Shown piece by piece: positions 52,575-61,526 of a stretch of 61,542 bases of DNA (the first letter of the stretch is position 1; each line of letters starts with the position of its first letter). The notes beneath the pieces are model-generated. The model saw nothing but the letters and a program-made list of their open reading frames with translations. It had not been told where the DNA came from and made no database searches. The position numbers and the translations under genes were made by a program. Source of the stretch: Alkalicoccus saliphilus (GTDB lineage Bacteria > Bacillota > Bacilli > Bacillales > Salisediminibacteriaceae); the NCBI RefSeq assembly GCF_003044065.1, contig NZ_PZJJ01000021.1, forward strand, positions 1-61,542, given 5' to 3'.

Positions 52575-53960
52575 TCAGCTGTCTTTTCTTTCAAGTCTCG
52601 CCACGCACTCGACGTGTACAGTCTGAGGAAACAAGTCCACCGGCTGTACCGTTTTCAGTTCGTAACCGAAGGCTTCAAGCTCTTTAATATCTGTTGCAAA
52701 CGTATCCGGATTGCAGGAAACGTATACGACGCGTTCCGGCCGAGCCCGCCCGATTTTCCGCATTACTTTGCCTCCGGCTCCGGAGCGCGGCGGGTCAAGA
52801 AGCAGCAGTTCGGGACGTCCGAACGATTCCAGCATCTGTTCGATCCCTTCTCTTGCGTTATTGGCAAGGAATATCGTATTGTTTACGTTATTTTCTTCAG
52901 CATTTCTTCTTGCAGAGGCTATGGAACTTTCCACCAGTTCAATTCCCGCCAGTGATCCGACCTTATCTGCAAATGGAAGCGAGAACGTTCCAACTCCGCA
53001 GAACAAATCCATCATTTTTTCTGTTTTCTTCGGCTCAGCCATTTCAAGTGCAAGATCCACCAGTTTCTGCACCTGCAGCGGGTTTGTCTGAAAGAACGTA
53101 TCGAACCAGAGCCGGAACCGGTATCCGGACATTTCGTCGTAAATAAAGTCCCGGCCGGAAAGAAGATGCGTCTCTTCCGACTGGGCACGGTCCGCCCAGT
53201 CCCGGTTTTCGAGCCACATGATGCTTTTTACCTGGGGAAACTTGTTTTCGATGCGTTTTACGAATGCATTCACTGCTTCTTTAAGCCGTCCTTCCGGAGA
53301 TTCTGTTGCAAAGACGCCGAGCATAATTTCGCCTGTCGCAAAGGACTGACGGACCATCAAATGCCGGAGCAGACCGGTATGCTCCTCTTTATCGTACCCT
53401 TCCAGGGCGTATTCTTCCGCCCATTCCGCTGTTTCCATTGCCGTTTTCACCATGTCCTCGCCGGCAATCAAACATGTTTCCAAAGGAATTACATTACGGA
53501 AATTCCCCTGCTCCATCAAACCGAGAGAACCATCCGGTGCAAAGGTGAATTCCATTTTGTTCCGGTAGTGCCACGGTTCCTCCATGCCAAGCGTATCCCG
53601 GACCAGGGAAGGATCAAAGTTTACGTTTTCCAATGCACGTTTGACATAGTCCGTCTTTGCCTTCAGCTGTCCTTCGTACTGCCAGTGCTGCCATACACAG
53701 CCGCCACACTTCACAAAGTGAGGACAGGGAGGTTCCACCCGTTCTTCGTGCGCAGCGATAATTTTATCTGCATCTGTCCGCCACCGCTTCAGCCTTCGTG
53801 CCGGCACGGTAACCTGGACCTCTTCCCCCGGGAGCGTCTGGGGAATTGTCAGTTTCAGTTTTTTTAAGTTTCCTTTCTCGTTTTCACGCCACACTTCCGC
53901 CCGACCGGATCCTTTGTAATCCAGTTCGTGCACCGTGGCCTTCATCGTTTCAGAAGTCAA
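52575..53960 (-). CDS. rlmCD: 23S rRNA (uracil-C5)-methyltransferase, RlmD/RlmCD type
   Basis: 461 aa. TRAM domain at the N-terminus (about 5-65), a 4Fe-4S cluster motif CPHFVKCGGCVWQHW (about 78-92), the SAM domain with MDLFCGVGTFSLP near 316-328, LLLLDPPRSGAGG near 385-397 and the catalytic YVSCNPDTFATD near 412-423. In Bacillus one enzyme methylates both U747 and U1939. Start is TTG 53960 after GGAAAGGAAA; the next ATG is 15 bases on. Confidence 0.92.
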   Translation of the reverse strand: MTSETMKATVHELDYKGSGRAEVWRENEKGNLKKLKLTIPQTLPGEEVQVTVPARRLKRWRTDADKIIAAHEERVEPPCPHFVKCGGCVWQHWQYEGQLKAKTDYVKRALENVNFDPSLVRDTLGMEEPWHYRNKMEFTFAPDGSLGLMEQGNFRNVIPLETCLIAGEDMVKTAMETAEWAEEYALEGYDKEEHTGLLRHLMVRQSFATGEIMLGVFATESPEGRLKEAVNAFVKRIENKFPQVKSIMWLENRDWADRAQSEETHLLSGRDFIYDEMSGYRFRLWFDTFFQTNPLQVQKLVDLALEMAEPKKTEKMMDLFCGVGTFSLPFADKVGSLAGIELVESSIASARRNAEENNVNNTIFLANNAREGIEQMLESFGRPELLLLDPPRSGAGGKVMRKIGRARPERVVYVSCNPDTFATDIKELEAFGYELKTVQPVDLFPQTVHVECVARLERKDS

Positions 53961-54097
53961 TTTCCTTTCCCCTCTCTATGATATCCTTTTAGTTTTCCAG
54001 GAAGTATACGTTGTGAGCTGTCAATCTTTCGTTCAGCAGTTACTTATTTTACCGCCGTGCGGAGGCCGCTGTCAAAAGACAACAGAAGGGAATTTTT

Positions 54098-54826
54098 TTA
54101 TTCTTCTTTTTTCGCGTCAGGTATTGATTCCATCATATACCCTCTTTTACGGACAGTTTTAATATACCTAGGGCGACGGGGATTTATTTCTATTTTCTCC
54201 CGGATCCGGCTGATTAGTGCATCAATCACACGGAAGGAGCGTTCTTCCTTCTTATCTATTACAACTTCCAATAACTTTTTTCTTGTAAATGACCGGTTCT
54301 GATTCAGGAGGAGAAATGTAAGGAGAGCAAGTTCCTTTGAACTCATGGCAAGCTCTTTTTCCTCTCCATATACCTTGTGATTCAAAAGGTTGACTTTAAT
54401 GTCTCCGTTCGTAATTACCCCGCTCGGCAGACATATTTCTCCTGCCGGTTGATCGAGCGGTGCTCTATGCAGAAGTGTTCTTATCCGGCTGACCAGTTCC
54501 CGGGGCCGTCCGGGCTTCAACATGCAGTCGTCTGCTCCTCTCTCAAGATGAAGAACAACTTCCAGCTCCTCAGGATTTTCTGTCGTTACAAGAAGAGGGA
54601 CATTGGGCATGAGCTCACGGATTCTGCTGCTGATCAACTTTCCTGATTTATCCTTCATATTTCCATCGAGTACGATACCGTCTGGAGAAAGATGAGAAAG
54701 CGGTCCGAAAAGAGCTTCACTGTTTCCTGTTTCCCAGACATCAAAATCCGCTGCTTTCAAAGCATCCTTGATTTCTTCTCTACAAAAATTATTTTTTTCT
54801 ATTACCAGAATTGTCTTCCCTCTCAT
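54098..54826 (-). CDS. Orphan OmpR-family response regulator with an atypical receiver
   Basis: 242 aa. Receiver domain 5-115 followed by an OmpR/PhoB winged helix (about 138-232, SSKELALLTFLLLNQNR...VRKRGYMM). The receiver keeps the phospho-Asp (VLDGNM near 52-57) and the Lys (MLKPGRP near 100-106), but the N-terminal acidic pair is VIEKNN instead of DDD/E-type, so Mg2+ binding and phosphorylation may be weak. No histidine kinase lies next to it. Possibly phosphorylation-independent. Confidence 0.87.
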   Translation of the reverse strand: MRGKTILVIEKNNFCREEIKDALKAADFDVWETGNSEALFGPLSHLSPDGIVLDGNMKDKSGKLISSRIRELMPNVPLLVTTENPEELEVVLHLERGADDCMLKPGRPRELVSRIRTLLHRAPLDQPAGEICLPSGVITNGDIKVNLLNHKVYGEEKELAMSSKELALLTFLLLNQNRSFTRKKLLEVVIDKKEERSFRVIDALISRIREKIEINPRRPRYIKTVRKRGYMMESIPDAKKEE

Positions 54827-54963
54827 CTAACATATCCCCTCCACTAATAACGAATATTACAAGCTGCTTTTCGCTGTTCTACTTCTGCTCCGGCGGAAAT
54901 GACATAAAAACGTTCTGATATATTCACTCTTCATAAACTTGAAAACTGCTGTGTCTGTATTCT

Positions 54964-54999
54964 GAAAACGGCCATAACAAATATGTCATGACCGTTTCC
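54964..54999 (-). terminator. Terminator of the Na/Pi cotransporter gene
   Basis: Hairpin AAACGGTCATGAC...TTATGGCCGTTTT with G-U pairs, about 50 bases after the stop on the minus strand. Confidence 0.55.
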
Positions 55000-55050
55000 A
55001 GCACCACTGAAGGCAAAAGAGTTTATTAACTCAGCTTGATTCCAAGCTGC

Positions 55051-56715
55051 TTACTCGTTCCCTCCGGCAGCAGATCCGTATATTTCCTGATTCATTTGAA
55101 TAACACTTTCAGCCATGTTGGATGCATGATCGCCGATACGTTCCAGATTGCTCAGCATATCAAGGAACACCATGCCGCTCGCTCCAGTACACACGCCTGT
55201 ATTCATACGTTTAACATGAGCTTTCCGTCCTTCTTTCTCCAGTGAGTCGATCTGACCTTCAAGTTCCAGCACTTTCATAGCCGCCCCAATGTCATGATTT
55301 TCCAATGCCTCCAGGGCGTATCCGAAAGCCTCAGAAGTTACGTGTATCATGTGTTTCAATTCGTTCGTTCCTTCTTCTGAAAAATTGATTTTATGAGCAA
55401 TGGAGTATTCGGAAAGCTCCATTAAGTTTTCACAATGGTCTCCTACCCGCTCAATGTCCGTTACGTTATGCATAAGCTGAGAGTTCATTGAAGACTGTTC
55501 CTGATTCAGTGACCGTACACCAATTTTCGTAAGATAATCCATTATATGAGTGTTTAAGTCATTGATAATCTCTTCTTTTCTTTTTGTCCGCTCTCCTTCT
55601 TTTAAATCGTTATTGAGAAGCATATTTGTTGAGTGGGCTACGTTTTCTTTTGCAAGGGAGCCCATATGCACAACTTCCTGCCTGGCTTTTTCCAGAGCAA
55701 ATGTCGGCTGCTGAATGAGGCCCGGCTCCAGATGTTTTGGACCGTGCTGAATAATATCTTCATCTCCCCGGATCAGTTTCGTTACGATATAAGCATAAAA
55801 AGCAATGAGTGGAAACTGCAGCACTACGTTTACCGAGTTAAACAGGCCGTGAGCGTAAGCAATTTCCCGTGCAATATCGCCTCCAAATGTACTCGACATC
55901 CAGATGACTACTGCCTGAACTATAGGAAGTATGATCAAAAACATAATCGTACCGGTTACGTTGAATATAACGTGAATCATCGCTGCCCTTTTGGCTGCCA
56001 CCGTCGCACCGATAGATGCTATCACCGCTGTTATTGTTGTGCCAATATTATCTCCAAACAATATAGGGAGCGCCTGATCAAGTGTTACGAGCCCATCCAC
56101 TGCCATTGTCTGAAGTACCCCTATAGCCGCAGTGGAACTCTGCACAATAATAGTAAATGTGGTTCCTGCAATTACTCCTAAAATTGGATTCTGCCCAAAT
56201 GTTGCCATCATATCAACAAATGCCTGGGAGTCCCTGAACGGATATAGTCCCTCTGACATTGTGTTTAGTCCCAGAAAAATCATTCCGAAACCAAAAATAA
56301 CCTGGCCGATGTTATTAATTCTTTTTTTGTTGAAAAAGAATATTAAAAACGTCCCTAAAAATAATATTGGTAAAGCAAAATCGCCAATCTTAAAAGAAAT
56401 TAAAAAAGCTGTAGCGGTCGTGCCGAGGTTCGCACCGAGAAACATGGGTATCGCCCGCCGGAAAGTTAAAAGACCGGCGTTTACGAGCCCTATGATCATA
56501 ACGGTAGAACCGGAGGAGGTCTGCAGCATCACAGTTACCATCATCCCCGCAAAGACGCCACGGATTGGGCTTTTTGTTGCAGCTTCCAGGATCTTTCTTA
56601 ACTTTTCTCCTGCCGTTTTCTGCAGACCGTCACTCATATATTTAATTCCAAAGAGGAAAATTCCCAGTCCTCCTAAGAAGAGAAACAGTATTGACTGTAC
56701 ATCCAAAGTCATCAT
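55051..56715 (-). CDS. Na+/phosphate cotransporter, NptA/YjbB type with PhoU-like tail
   Basis: 554 aa. Nine or so helices (about 8-330) with the duplicated Na/Pi signature GVFAGMMVTVMLQTSSGSTVMIIGLVNAG near 54-82 and GVIAGTTFTIIVQSSTAAIGVLQTM near 180-204 (QSS motifs). Residues 350-545 are helical and PhoU-like (LMHNVTDIERVGDHCENL, LSNLERIGDHASNM), giving the E/DxxxD metal pairs of PhoU. Imports or exports phosphate. It starts ATGATG directly after GGGAG; the second ATG has better spacing. Confidence 0.9.
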   Translation of the reverse strand: MMTLDVQSILFLFLGGLGIFLFGIKYMSDGLQKTAGEKLRKILEAATKSPIRGVFAGMMVTVMLQTSSGSTVMIIGLVNAGLLTFRRAIPMFLGANLGTTATAFLISFKIGDFALPILFLGTFLIFFFNKKRINNIGQVIFGFGMIFLGLNTMSEGLYPFRDSQAFVDMMATFGQNPILGVIAGTTFTIIVQSSTAAIGVLQTMAVDGLVTLDQALPILFGDNIGTTITAVIASIGATVAAKRAAMIHVIFNVTGTIMFLIILPIVQAVVIWMSSTFGGDIAREIAYAHGLFNSVNVVLQFPLIAFYAYIVTKLIRGDEDIIQHGPKHLEPGLIQQPTFALEKARQEVVHMGSLAKENVAHSTNMLLNNDLKEGERTKRKEEIINDLNTHIMDYLTKIGVRSLNQEQSSMNSQLMHNVTDIERVGDHCENLMELSEYSIAHKINFSEEGTNELKHMIHVTSEAFGYALEALENHDIGAAMKVLELEGQIDSLEKEGRKAHVKRMNTGVCTGASGMVFLDMLSNLERIGDHASNMAESVIQMNQEIYGSAAGGNE

Positions 56716-56899
56716 CTCCCTAATTCATTAAGTTATTATTTATCCCAAAAGTAACCATAACAACTCATTGTAAATTCTTTGTATTTGAATTATTAACATT
56801 TTGTAAAGATGTTAATGACTCAATCAAATAAGAAATAAAGTAGAAAAGAAAGTGAGCAGAATTTTTAATAACAAGATTCCGACTAAAAAACTGAACAAA

Positions 56900-56931
56900 A
56901 AAAGAACCCTGCTTTTAAAGCAGGATTCTTT
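56900..56931 (-). terminator. Terminator overlapping the stop of the 66-aa gene
   Basis: Stem AAGAACCCTGCTTT/AAAGCAGGATTCTT; the stop codon is in the loop and T7 follows on the minus strand. Confidence 0.8.
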
Positions 56932-57115
56932 GTCTCTTTTCTTCCAGTAATTCAATTTGATGCTCAATCGCCAGCCTGTCTTCCGGTTCTCCCGGAAAGT
57001 CCACTTCCAACTTTTTCTTTTCATCGGTTATTTGTTTCGTCAGCTTATCGTATTCTTCTTTTTCTGCGCGGGGAAGGCTGTTCAGACGTGAATCATTAAT
57101 AAAATCTTCTTTCAT
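56915..57115 (-). CDS. Small coiled-coil protein, unknown
   Basis: 66 aa; ATG after AAGGAGTGTCC. Charged helical sequence with heptad-like spacing (LPRAEKEEYDKLTKQITDEK, later IEHQIELLEEKRQRILL), probably a short antiparallel hairpin of two helices. Overlaps its own terminator, so expressed alone. The family is not recognised; its neighbours suggest stress or stationary phase. Confidence 0.6.
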   Translation of the reverse strand: MKEDFINDSRLNSLPRAEKEEYDKLTKQITDEKKKLEVDFPGEPEDRLAIEHQIELLEEKRQRILL

Positions 57116-57250
57116 AAGCAGGACACTCCTTGTATATTTGATTGAATCTCTTTTCTCTATACCCTTTCTGTTTCGCAGTTATTCGTTTTCTGATTTTTTA
57201 AAACAATTCTTCTTCGACCCTTTCGAAAATTATTCATCAGATATGTAGAA

Positions 57251-57278
57251 AAGAGACGAAGCTGACGCTTCGTCTCTT
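57251..57278 (-). terminator. Terminator of the YflT-type gene
   Basis: Perfect stem AAGAGACGAAGC/GCTTCGTCTCTT with a 4-base loop, 35 bases after the stop on the minus strand. Confidence 0.85.
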
Positions 57279-57313
57279 TCTGCTTTCAAGAAATATTTAC
57301 AGTGACTTTTTCG

Positions 57314-57715
57314 TTAATTCGACTGCTTTTTTTGACTCGGTTCTTCGGGAACAAGTACGAGCACTTTCCCGTCCTGTATCTCACTTTTATACACGTCGGC
57401 CTGTTCCGGAGTTAAGCCGTATTCTACAAGCGATTTACCGCTGTTATCGAGATCTTTGCCGTGAAAGGAGATGTTTCCTTTGGCAGCTTCTTTTACTTTC
57501 TTCCAGAACGAAGCGTTGTCCCCGTCTGTCTGCGTATGGTGGGCGTCGGCCGAATCAACTTTCGCATCAGTCTCATCACGCAGCCATGAAGTAGTATCAG
57601 CATCGTTAGTCATCAAAACAACTTCAAACGGCTGATATCCTTCTTTTTCCAGACTCTCTACTACTTCCTTCGCCTCTATTTCACCTTCGTAAACACCGAT
57701 AACTCGTTTTGCCAT
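57314..57715 (-). CDS. General stress protein 17M/YflT-domain protein
   Basis: 133 aa. RVIGVYEGEIEAKEVVESLEKEG at the N-terminus, a middle acidic insert, and YGLTPEQADVYKSEIQDGKVLVLV near 97-120, the YflT domain signature (loop-out of a GsiB-like stress family). B. subtilis YflT belongs to the SigB regulon and the biochemical role is unknown. A SigB-like promoter lies 50 bases upstream. Confidence 0.87.
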   Translation of the reverse strand: MAKRVIGVYEGEIEAKEVVESLEKEGYQPFEVVLMTNDADTTSWLRDETDAKVDSADAHHTQTDGDNASFWKKVKEAAKGNISFHGKDLDNSGKSLVEYGLTPEQADVYKSEIQDGKVLVLVPEEPSQKKQSN

Positions 57716-57764
57716 ATTATATCATCCTCCTGTAATAATGACATAGTAACGGTTATATATGTCT

Positions 57765-57790
57765 TTTTCCGCTTAAAGCATTTATTAAAC
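57765..57790 (-). promoter_or_regulatory. SigB-like promoter of the YflT-type gene
   Basis: Minus strand: GTTTAA (57785-57790), 14-base spacer, GGAAAA (57765-57770), matching SigB GTTTAA-N13-15-GGGWAW with one mismatch. Confidence 0.6.
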
Positions 57791-57846
57791 TAAGAAAGGT
57801 GATTAATAATCGTTTTATATATTTTTTTAAAAATTAGTTCTTTAGT

Positions 57847-58545
57847 CTAATTTCTGCCCTGGTTCAAAGAGGAGTTCACCATTTCCCATGTCTCCTGCTC
57901 ATAAGCCATCGTCCAGAAACGGTGCTCCAGACGTGCACTCACGAGAAAATTTTCACACATCTGCTCCCGCTCTCTTTCTCCGGCCTTCTCTGCACACTCG
58001 TCGATCAATTTTTTAAAAGTATTCGTAATTTTCGATACCTCTTTATCGGCGTAAAAAGTAATCCAGTCGTAAAAAGGATGATTTGGAGAAGGATCCACTT
58101 CCTTCATGAGGCGGCTTCCAATCTCCCAGTACGTCCAGGGACATGGAGCAAGTGCCGTCAATGTTTCACCAAGCGTTCCGCCGGCAGCAGCTTCCAGCAT
58201 GTGCTTCGTATAATGATGGGCCGTCGGTGCAAGCGGAGCTTTTTGAAGGTCTTCATACCGCACCCCTGCCGCTTCACAAAAATTATTATGAGGATGAATT
58301 TCCTCATGCAGAATAAATCCAATCTGGTTCTGGAAGAAGGACATCTCTTCTCTGTTTTCACATTTTGATACAGCCATTCCGTAAATGCGGCAGAAAGCTG
58401 TTAAATATTCGTAATCCTGCTTTACGTAGTGAATGAGAGCTTCTTTCGGTACGCTGCCTTCTGCGATTCCCTGGACAAACGGATGCTTAAAAATTGCTTC
58501 ATAAATCGGATCCGCCTCCTGTCTCAGCTTTTCTGAAAATTTCAT
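57847..58545 (-). CDS. tenA: TenA, aminopyrimidine aminohydrolase (thiaminase II), copy 2
   Basis: 232 aa. TenA fold with Asp in VKQDYEYLTAF, catalytic Cys in ALAPCPWTYWEIG and Glu in RLEHRFWTMAYEQ. It shares family residues with the first tenA but differs widely elsewhere, so the two are old paralogs. Behind its own TPP riboswitch and terminator. Both look catalytically complete; different pyrimidine substrates are possible. Start ATG after TAGGAGG. Confidence 0.92.
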   Translation of the reverse strand: MKFSEKLRQEADPIYEAIFKHPFVQGIAEGSVPKEALIHYVKQDYEYLTAFCRIYGMAVSKCENREEMSFFQNQIGFILHEEIHPHNNFCEAAGVRYEDLQKAPLAPTAHHYTKHMLEAAAGGTLGETLTALAPCPWTYWEIGSRLMKEVDPSPNHPFYDWITFYADKEVSKITNTFKKLIDECAEKAGEREREQMCENFLVSARLEHRFWTMAYEQETWEMVNSSLNQGRN

Positions 58546-58593
58546 GATATCTTCCTCCTACGATAGAATAGGAAGAACATCCACACCCCGGAA

Positions 58594-58629
58594 CAAAAAA
58601 GCTTCTCTGTCCCAGGGGAAAGAGAAGCT
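58594..58629 (-). terminator. Riboswitch-controlled terminator of tenA copy 2
   Basis: Stem AGCTTCTCT/AGAGAAGCT (58600-58629) with TTTTTT on the minus-strand 3' side, between aptamer and gene. Confidence 0.8.
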
Positions 58630-58661
58630 GCTGCGCTTAATCATTAATCCGCATACAACCG

Positions 58662-58745
58662 CCACTTTCCTCCGCTGGTATTGACCAGATCAGGTTCAAA
58701 GGGTCCGAAGTAAACTTCGTCTCAGCCATATGGCTCCCCTAGTGG
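58662..58745 (-). promoter_or_regulatory. TPP riboswitch (THI element), copy 2
   Basis: Minus strand: CCACTAGGGGAGCC, GGCTGAGACG, GGACCCTTTGAACCTGATCT, then CAATACCAGCGGAGGAAAGT; P1 closes as CCACT/AGTGG. All THI core blocks are present. Confidence 0.95.
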
Positions 58746-58967
58746 ATATTCTATATCATCCATCATAAACAAAAATTTCATTGTTTGCAAAATACTATAT
58801 TAAAACACTTAATGATCTCAATAATCAAGGACAGCGCTTAGTACGTAAAAATCACTGCCTCAGCAAGGAAAATAATAGGATAATTACCTGCCATATATAA
58901 ACTTTATGCTATACTTTTACCATACAAATGTTTTAAAAACATTTAATACATTTACCGGGATCCCTTT

Positions 58968-60068
58968 ATGATTTTTAAAGAGCTGATTTCCAATCTGGCC
59001 ATTTTAATGGCATGTTTGTTTTTGTATACTCACTTTACAAAATCCTCTGTTTTGTATAATACTGTTTCACTTCGCCTGAAACTGTTTATGGGGATCATGG
59101 CGGGACTTCTTTCCAACCTGCTGATGCAGTACAGTATGGAATTCGGAGAAACAATGGTGGATCTCCGGCATATTCCCGTCCTCCTGACCGCTTATTACGG
59201 CGGGGCGATTCCGGCTTTGATAACGATGGGATTGATCATCAGCGGACGCTTTTTAATCAGCGTCAGTGTCTCTTCTGTCACCGCCATGCTTTTAATCGCT
59301 GCTGTCACTATATCCGCCCTGCTCGTAAATAAGCTGCCGACAAGAAAGTCCCGTATTACCGCCATGCTTACTTCTTCGAACATTATTTTCACTGTAGTGA
59401 TTCTCTACCTGCTCCAGGACGTCCAGACATTACTTTTTCTAGTGCCTTTATTCTGGGGAATATCCTATTTGGCCGGAGCGGTTGCTTTTTACACGATAGA
59501 GTCCACCCGCGAAATGCAGATACTTGTGAAGCGTTATAGGGAAGACTCACTGACTGACAGTTTGACCGGACTGCACAATGTGCGTCAATTTGACGAAAAG
59601 TACAACTTTTTAACAAACGAAGCAGAAAAAAACAAAGAAAACCTTTCACTTCTTTATATCGACATCGATTATTTTAAAAATATTAACGATACGTTCGGAC
59701 ATAAGGAAGGTGATGTGGTCCTGCAGCAGCTTGGGACGCTTATCCAGCATAACGTCAGGGAAAAAGACATCGTGAGCCGGAACGGCGGGGAGGAGTTTAC
59801 TGTAATGCTGCCTGATACGACGCTGGAGGAAGCATATACTACGGCAGAGAGGGTCCGTGCTGCCGTGGAGAAAAATTCTTTTGAACTTGAAACCGGTAAA
59901 ACCATTCATATTACTGTATCTATCGGGGCAGCTTCCCACCCGGAAACGTCCCCGGCTCACGAATTAATAGCAGAAGCAGATAAAGCCCTTTACGCTGCTA
60001 AAAGCAACGGCAGAAACCAGGTTGTCACTGCCGGCGATTATGGTACCCTTGAGCTGCAGATGAACTAA
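58968..60068 (+). CDS. Membrane diguanylate cyclase (5TM sensor + GGDEF)
   Basis: 366 aa. Five to six helices (about 7-180) of the 5TM-5TMR_LYT type (NLLMQYSMEFGETMVDLRHIP, YYGGAIPALITMGLIISGRF) followed by an active GGDEF domain: DSLTGLHNVRQF near 199-210, DIDYFKNINDTFGHKEGD near 229-246 and the catalytic loop RNGGEEF near 270-276. It makes c-di-GMP from GTP. No RxxD inhibitory site is visible four residues before GGEEF. Weak Shine-Dalgarno (GGGATCC). Confidence 0.9.
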   Translation: MIFKELISNLAILMACLFLYTHFTKSSVLYNTVSLRLKLFMGIMAGLLSNLLMQYSMEFGETMVDLRHIPVLLTAYYGGAIPALITMGLIISGRFLISVSVSSVTAMLLIAAVTISALLVNKLPTRKSRITAMLTSSNIIFTVVILYLLQDVQTLLFLVPLFWGISYLAGAVAFYTIESTREMQILVKRYREDSLTDSLTGLHNVRQFDEKYNFLTNEAEKNKENLSLLYIDIDYFKNINDTFGHKEGDVVLQQLGTLIQHNVREKDIVSRNGGEEFTVMLPDTTLEEAYTTAERVRAAVEKNSFELETGKTIHITVSIGAASHPETSPAHELIAEADKALYAAKSNGRNQVVTAGDYGTLELQMN

Positions 60069-60154
60069 AAACAGCTTTAGAAGATCCACTCCCACCTAAA
60101 GGAGAATGGAAAGAAAAGCGAGCGTTTCTCTTTATTTCAAGATAGACTAAACAT

Positions 60155-60198
60155 AAAAAAGTATCGGATCCGATATTTCGGCAGTCCGGTACTTTTTT
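60155..60198. terminator. Bidirectional terminator
   Basis: Stem AAAAAAGTAYCGGA with its complement on both sides of ATATTTCGG, between the convergent cyclase and lipoprotein genes. Confidence 0.7.
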
Positions 60199-60209
60199 GT
60201 TATTAACCA

Positions 60210-60656
60210 TTATTCTTTTTTATGATCATAGTTTCCACTACTGTATTTATCGATAAAGTGACGAATCTGCTCTTCGACTTCTTCAGGGTCGCGGCCTTCG
60301 CGGGCTCCCCATTCTGAAACAACTTCCCCTTCTTTAATGTAAGCCAGACGATTTACCGGCAGATAAATATCAGGATCGATCCGGTCGCCGCTGAATTTTT
60401 CTCTCGTTACGTTTTCCATACTGTTAAGATCCCCGTAATACAGGACAGCTCCTGTTTCCTGGAAAACTTCCGCAATCATGGGAATATACTCTGCCTGCTC
60501 CATTTCCCATTTCTCTCCTAAGTATACGAAGCCCGTGAAGCTCTCTTCATTTACTTTATCTTTAAACGTCTCATAATCATCTTCTTTCACTGTTTCTTCC
60601 GCTTCACAGGCTCCTAAAAAAAGCAGCCCTGCGGCCAGCAGCAATATGCGGCGCAT
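60210..60656 (-). CDS. Thioredoxin-like lipoprotein lacking the CxxC
   Basis: 148 aa from ATG 60656 (MRRILLLAAGLLFLGACEAE), lipobox LGAC (Cys17), chosen because GGAGG precedes it and the longer frame has no signal. The segment FTGFVYLGEKWEMEQAEYIPM followed by IAEVFQETGAVLYYGDLN mimics the thioredoxin-like bacteriocin-accessory fold, where the position after the first strand is normally YIGRxxCxxC. Here those cysteines are replaced by WEME, so it is redox-inactive if the relation is right. Function unknown. Confidence 0.65.
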   Translation of the reverse strand: MRRILLLAAGLLFLGACEAEETVKEDDYETFKDKVNEESFTGFVYLGEKWEMEQAEYIPMIAEVFQETGAVLYYGDLNSMENVTREKFSGDRIDPDIYLPVNRLAYIKEGEVVSEWGAREGRDPEEVEEQIRHFIDKYSSGNYDHKKE

Positions 60657-60750
60657 CGTCTTTCCTCCTTTTTGCTGAAATTGTATACTTCTATTATTCA
60701 CTGCTGAAAAGCCGAATTGCAAGAACAGATTTCACTCTGGAGTACAATAC

Positions 60751-61410
60751 TTACTCTGATGCCTCATTATCCTCGATTTTGTCCAGACAGAAAGTAAGAA
60801 ATTCCCCGGCATCTTTAAAAATCCGGTCCGGCTGCCTGTCAAAACTTGTCTGCTGAACATTAGGAAGCCAGAGGGCACCCACGGTTTCCACACCGGCATC
60901 CAGTCCAGCATTGATATCACCGTCACTATCGCCGGCAAAGACAGCGTCCTTTTTGTTAACTCCAATCTTTCTCAATGCTTTTTCGATACCTTCCGGCGCG
61001 GGCTTCGTTTTTTCCACTTCATCCCCGGGTACAAGCACATCAAAATACTGCTCCATCCGCAGTTCCCGGAGAGAAATTTCCAAACTCCGCCGTGCTTTGC
61101 CGGTAATGATTCCAAGTTGTACTTTTTCTGAGAGCTGATCCAGGAGATAGGTTACTTTTGCATTTTCTTTAACGAGCTCTTGATGTTTCTTTTCATACGT
61201 TTCGTAAAACAGCTTTCTGGCACTTTCTTTATCCGGGTGCTGTACCTTTGTGTCAATAATTATTGTTTCCGGAGGACCAAACATACTGCGGATCTCCTCA
61301 TCGGAATATTCCTGCCCATCAAATTCCAGAAATACGGTGCGGAACGAATGATACAATACCGGCAGTGTATCAGCGAGCGTCCCGTCAAAATCAAAAAGTA
61401 CTGCTTTCAT
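60751..61410 (-). CDS. HAD-superfamily phosphatase (PpaX/phosphoglycolate phosphatase-like)
   Basis: 219 aa, HAD subfamily IA: motif I DFDGTLADT (7-15), motif II GIITGK near 98-103, Lys in PGDEVEKTKPAPEG near 127-140 and motif IV AGDSDGDINAG near 157-167. A four-helix cap lies at about 20-85. It hydrolyses a small phosphorylated metabolite; PpaX and Gph are close types. Its ATG overlaps the stop (ATGA) of the broken frame upstream. Confidence 0.87.
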   Translation of the reverse strand: MKAVLFDFDGTLADTLPVLYHSFRTVFLEFDGQEYSDEEIRSMFGPPETIIIDTKVQHPDKESARKLFYETYEKKHQELVKENAKVTYLLDQLSEKVQLGIITGKARRSLEISLRELRMEQYFDVLVPGDEVEKTKPAPEGIEKALRKIGVNKKDAVFAGDSDGDINAGLDAGVETVGALWLPNVQQTSFDRQPDRIFKDAGEFLTFCLDKIEDNEASE

Positions 61411-61526
61411 GAACGTCCCTCCTCGTATAGTATGTTTAAGTCCCTTTGGAACTTATCAATTTCTCTTGCTTTCTTCTCAAGGATACTTTCCTCTTGGACA
61501 CCTCGAGATATTTCTAGATAATGGTC
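61407..61526 (-). pseudogene. Broken Spo0E-like frame at the window edge
   Basis: This minus-strand frame ends in TGA overlapping the HAD gene ATG and reads DHYLEISRGVQEESI, then LEKKAREIDKFQRDLN and ILYEEGRS. The layout (R...L.I...G...E..LE...REIDKF) resembles the two-helix Spo0E phosphatase family, whose core is SxELDxLI. A TAA lies right before the first Asp and no ATG/GTG/TTG is in frame, while the next frame upstream reads SQMILR; loss of two bases would explain this. Real pseudogene, sequencing error or coincidence cannot be separated here. Confidence 0.35.
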
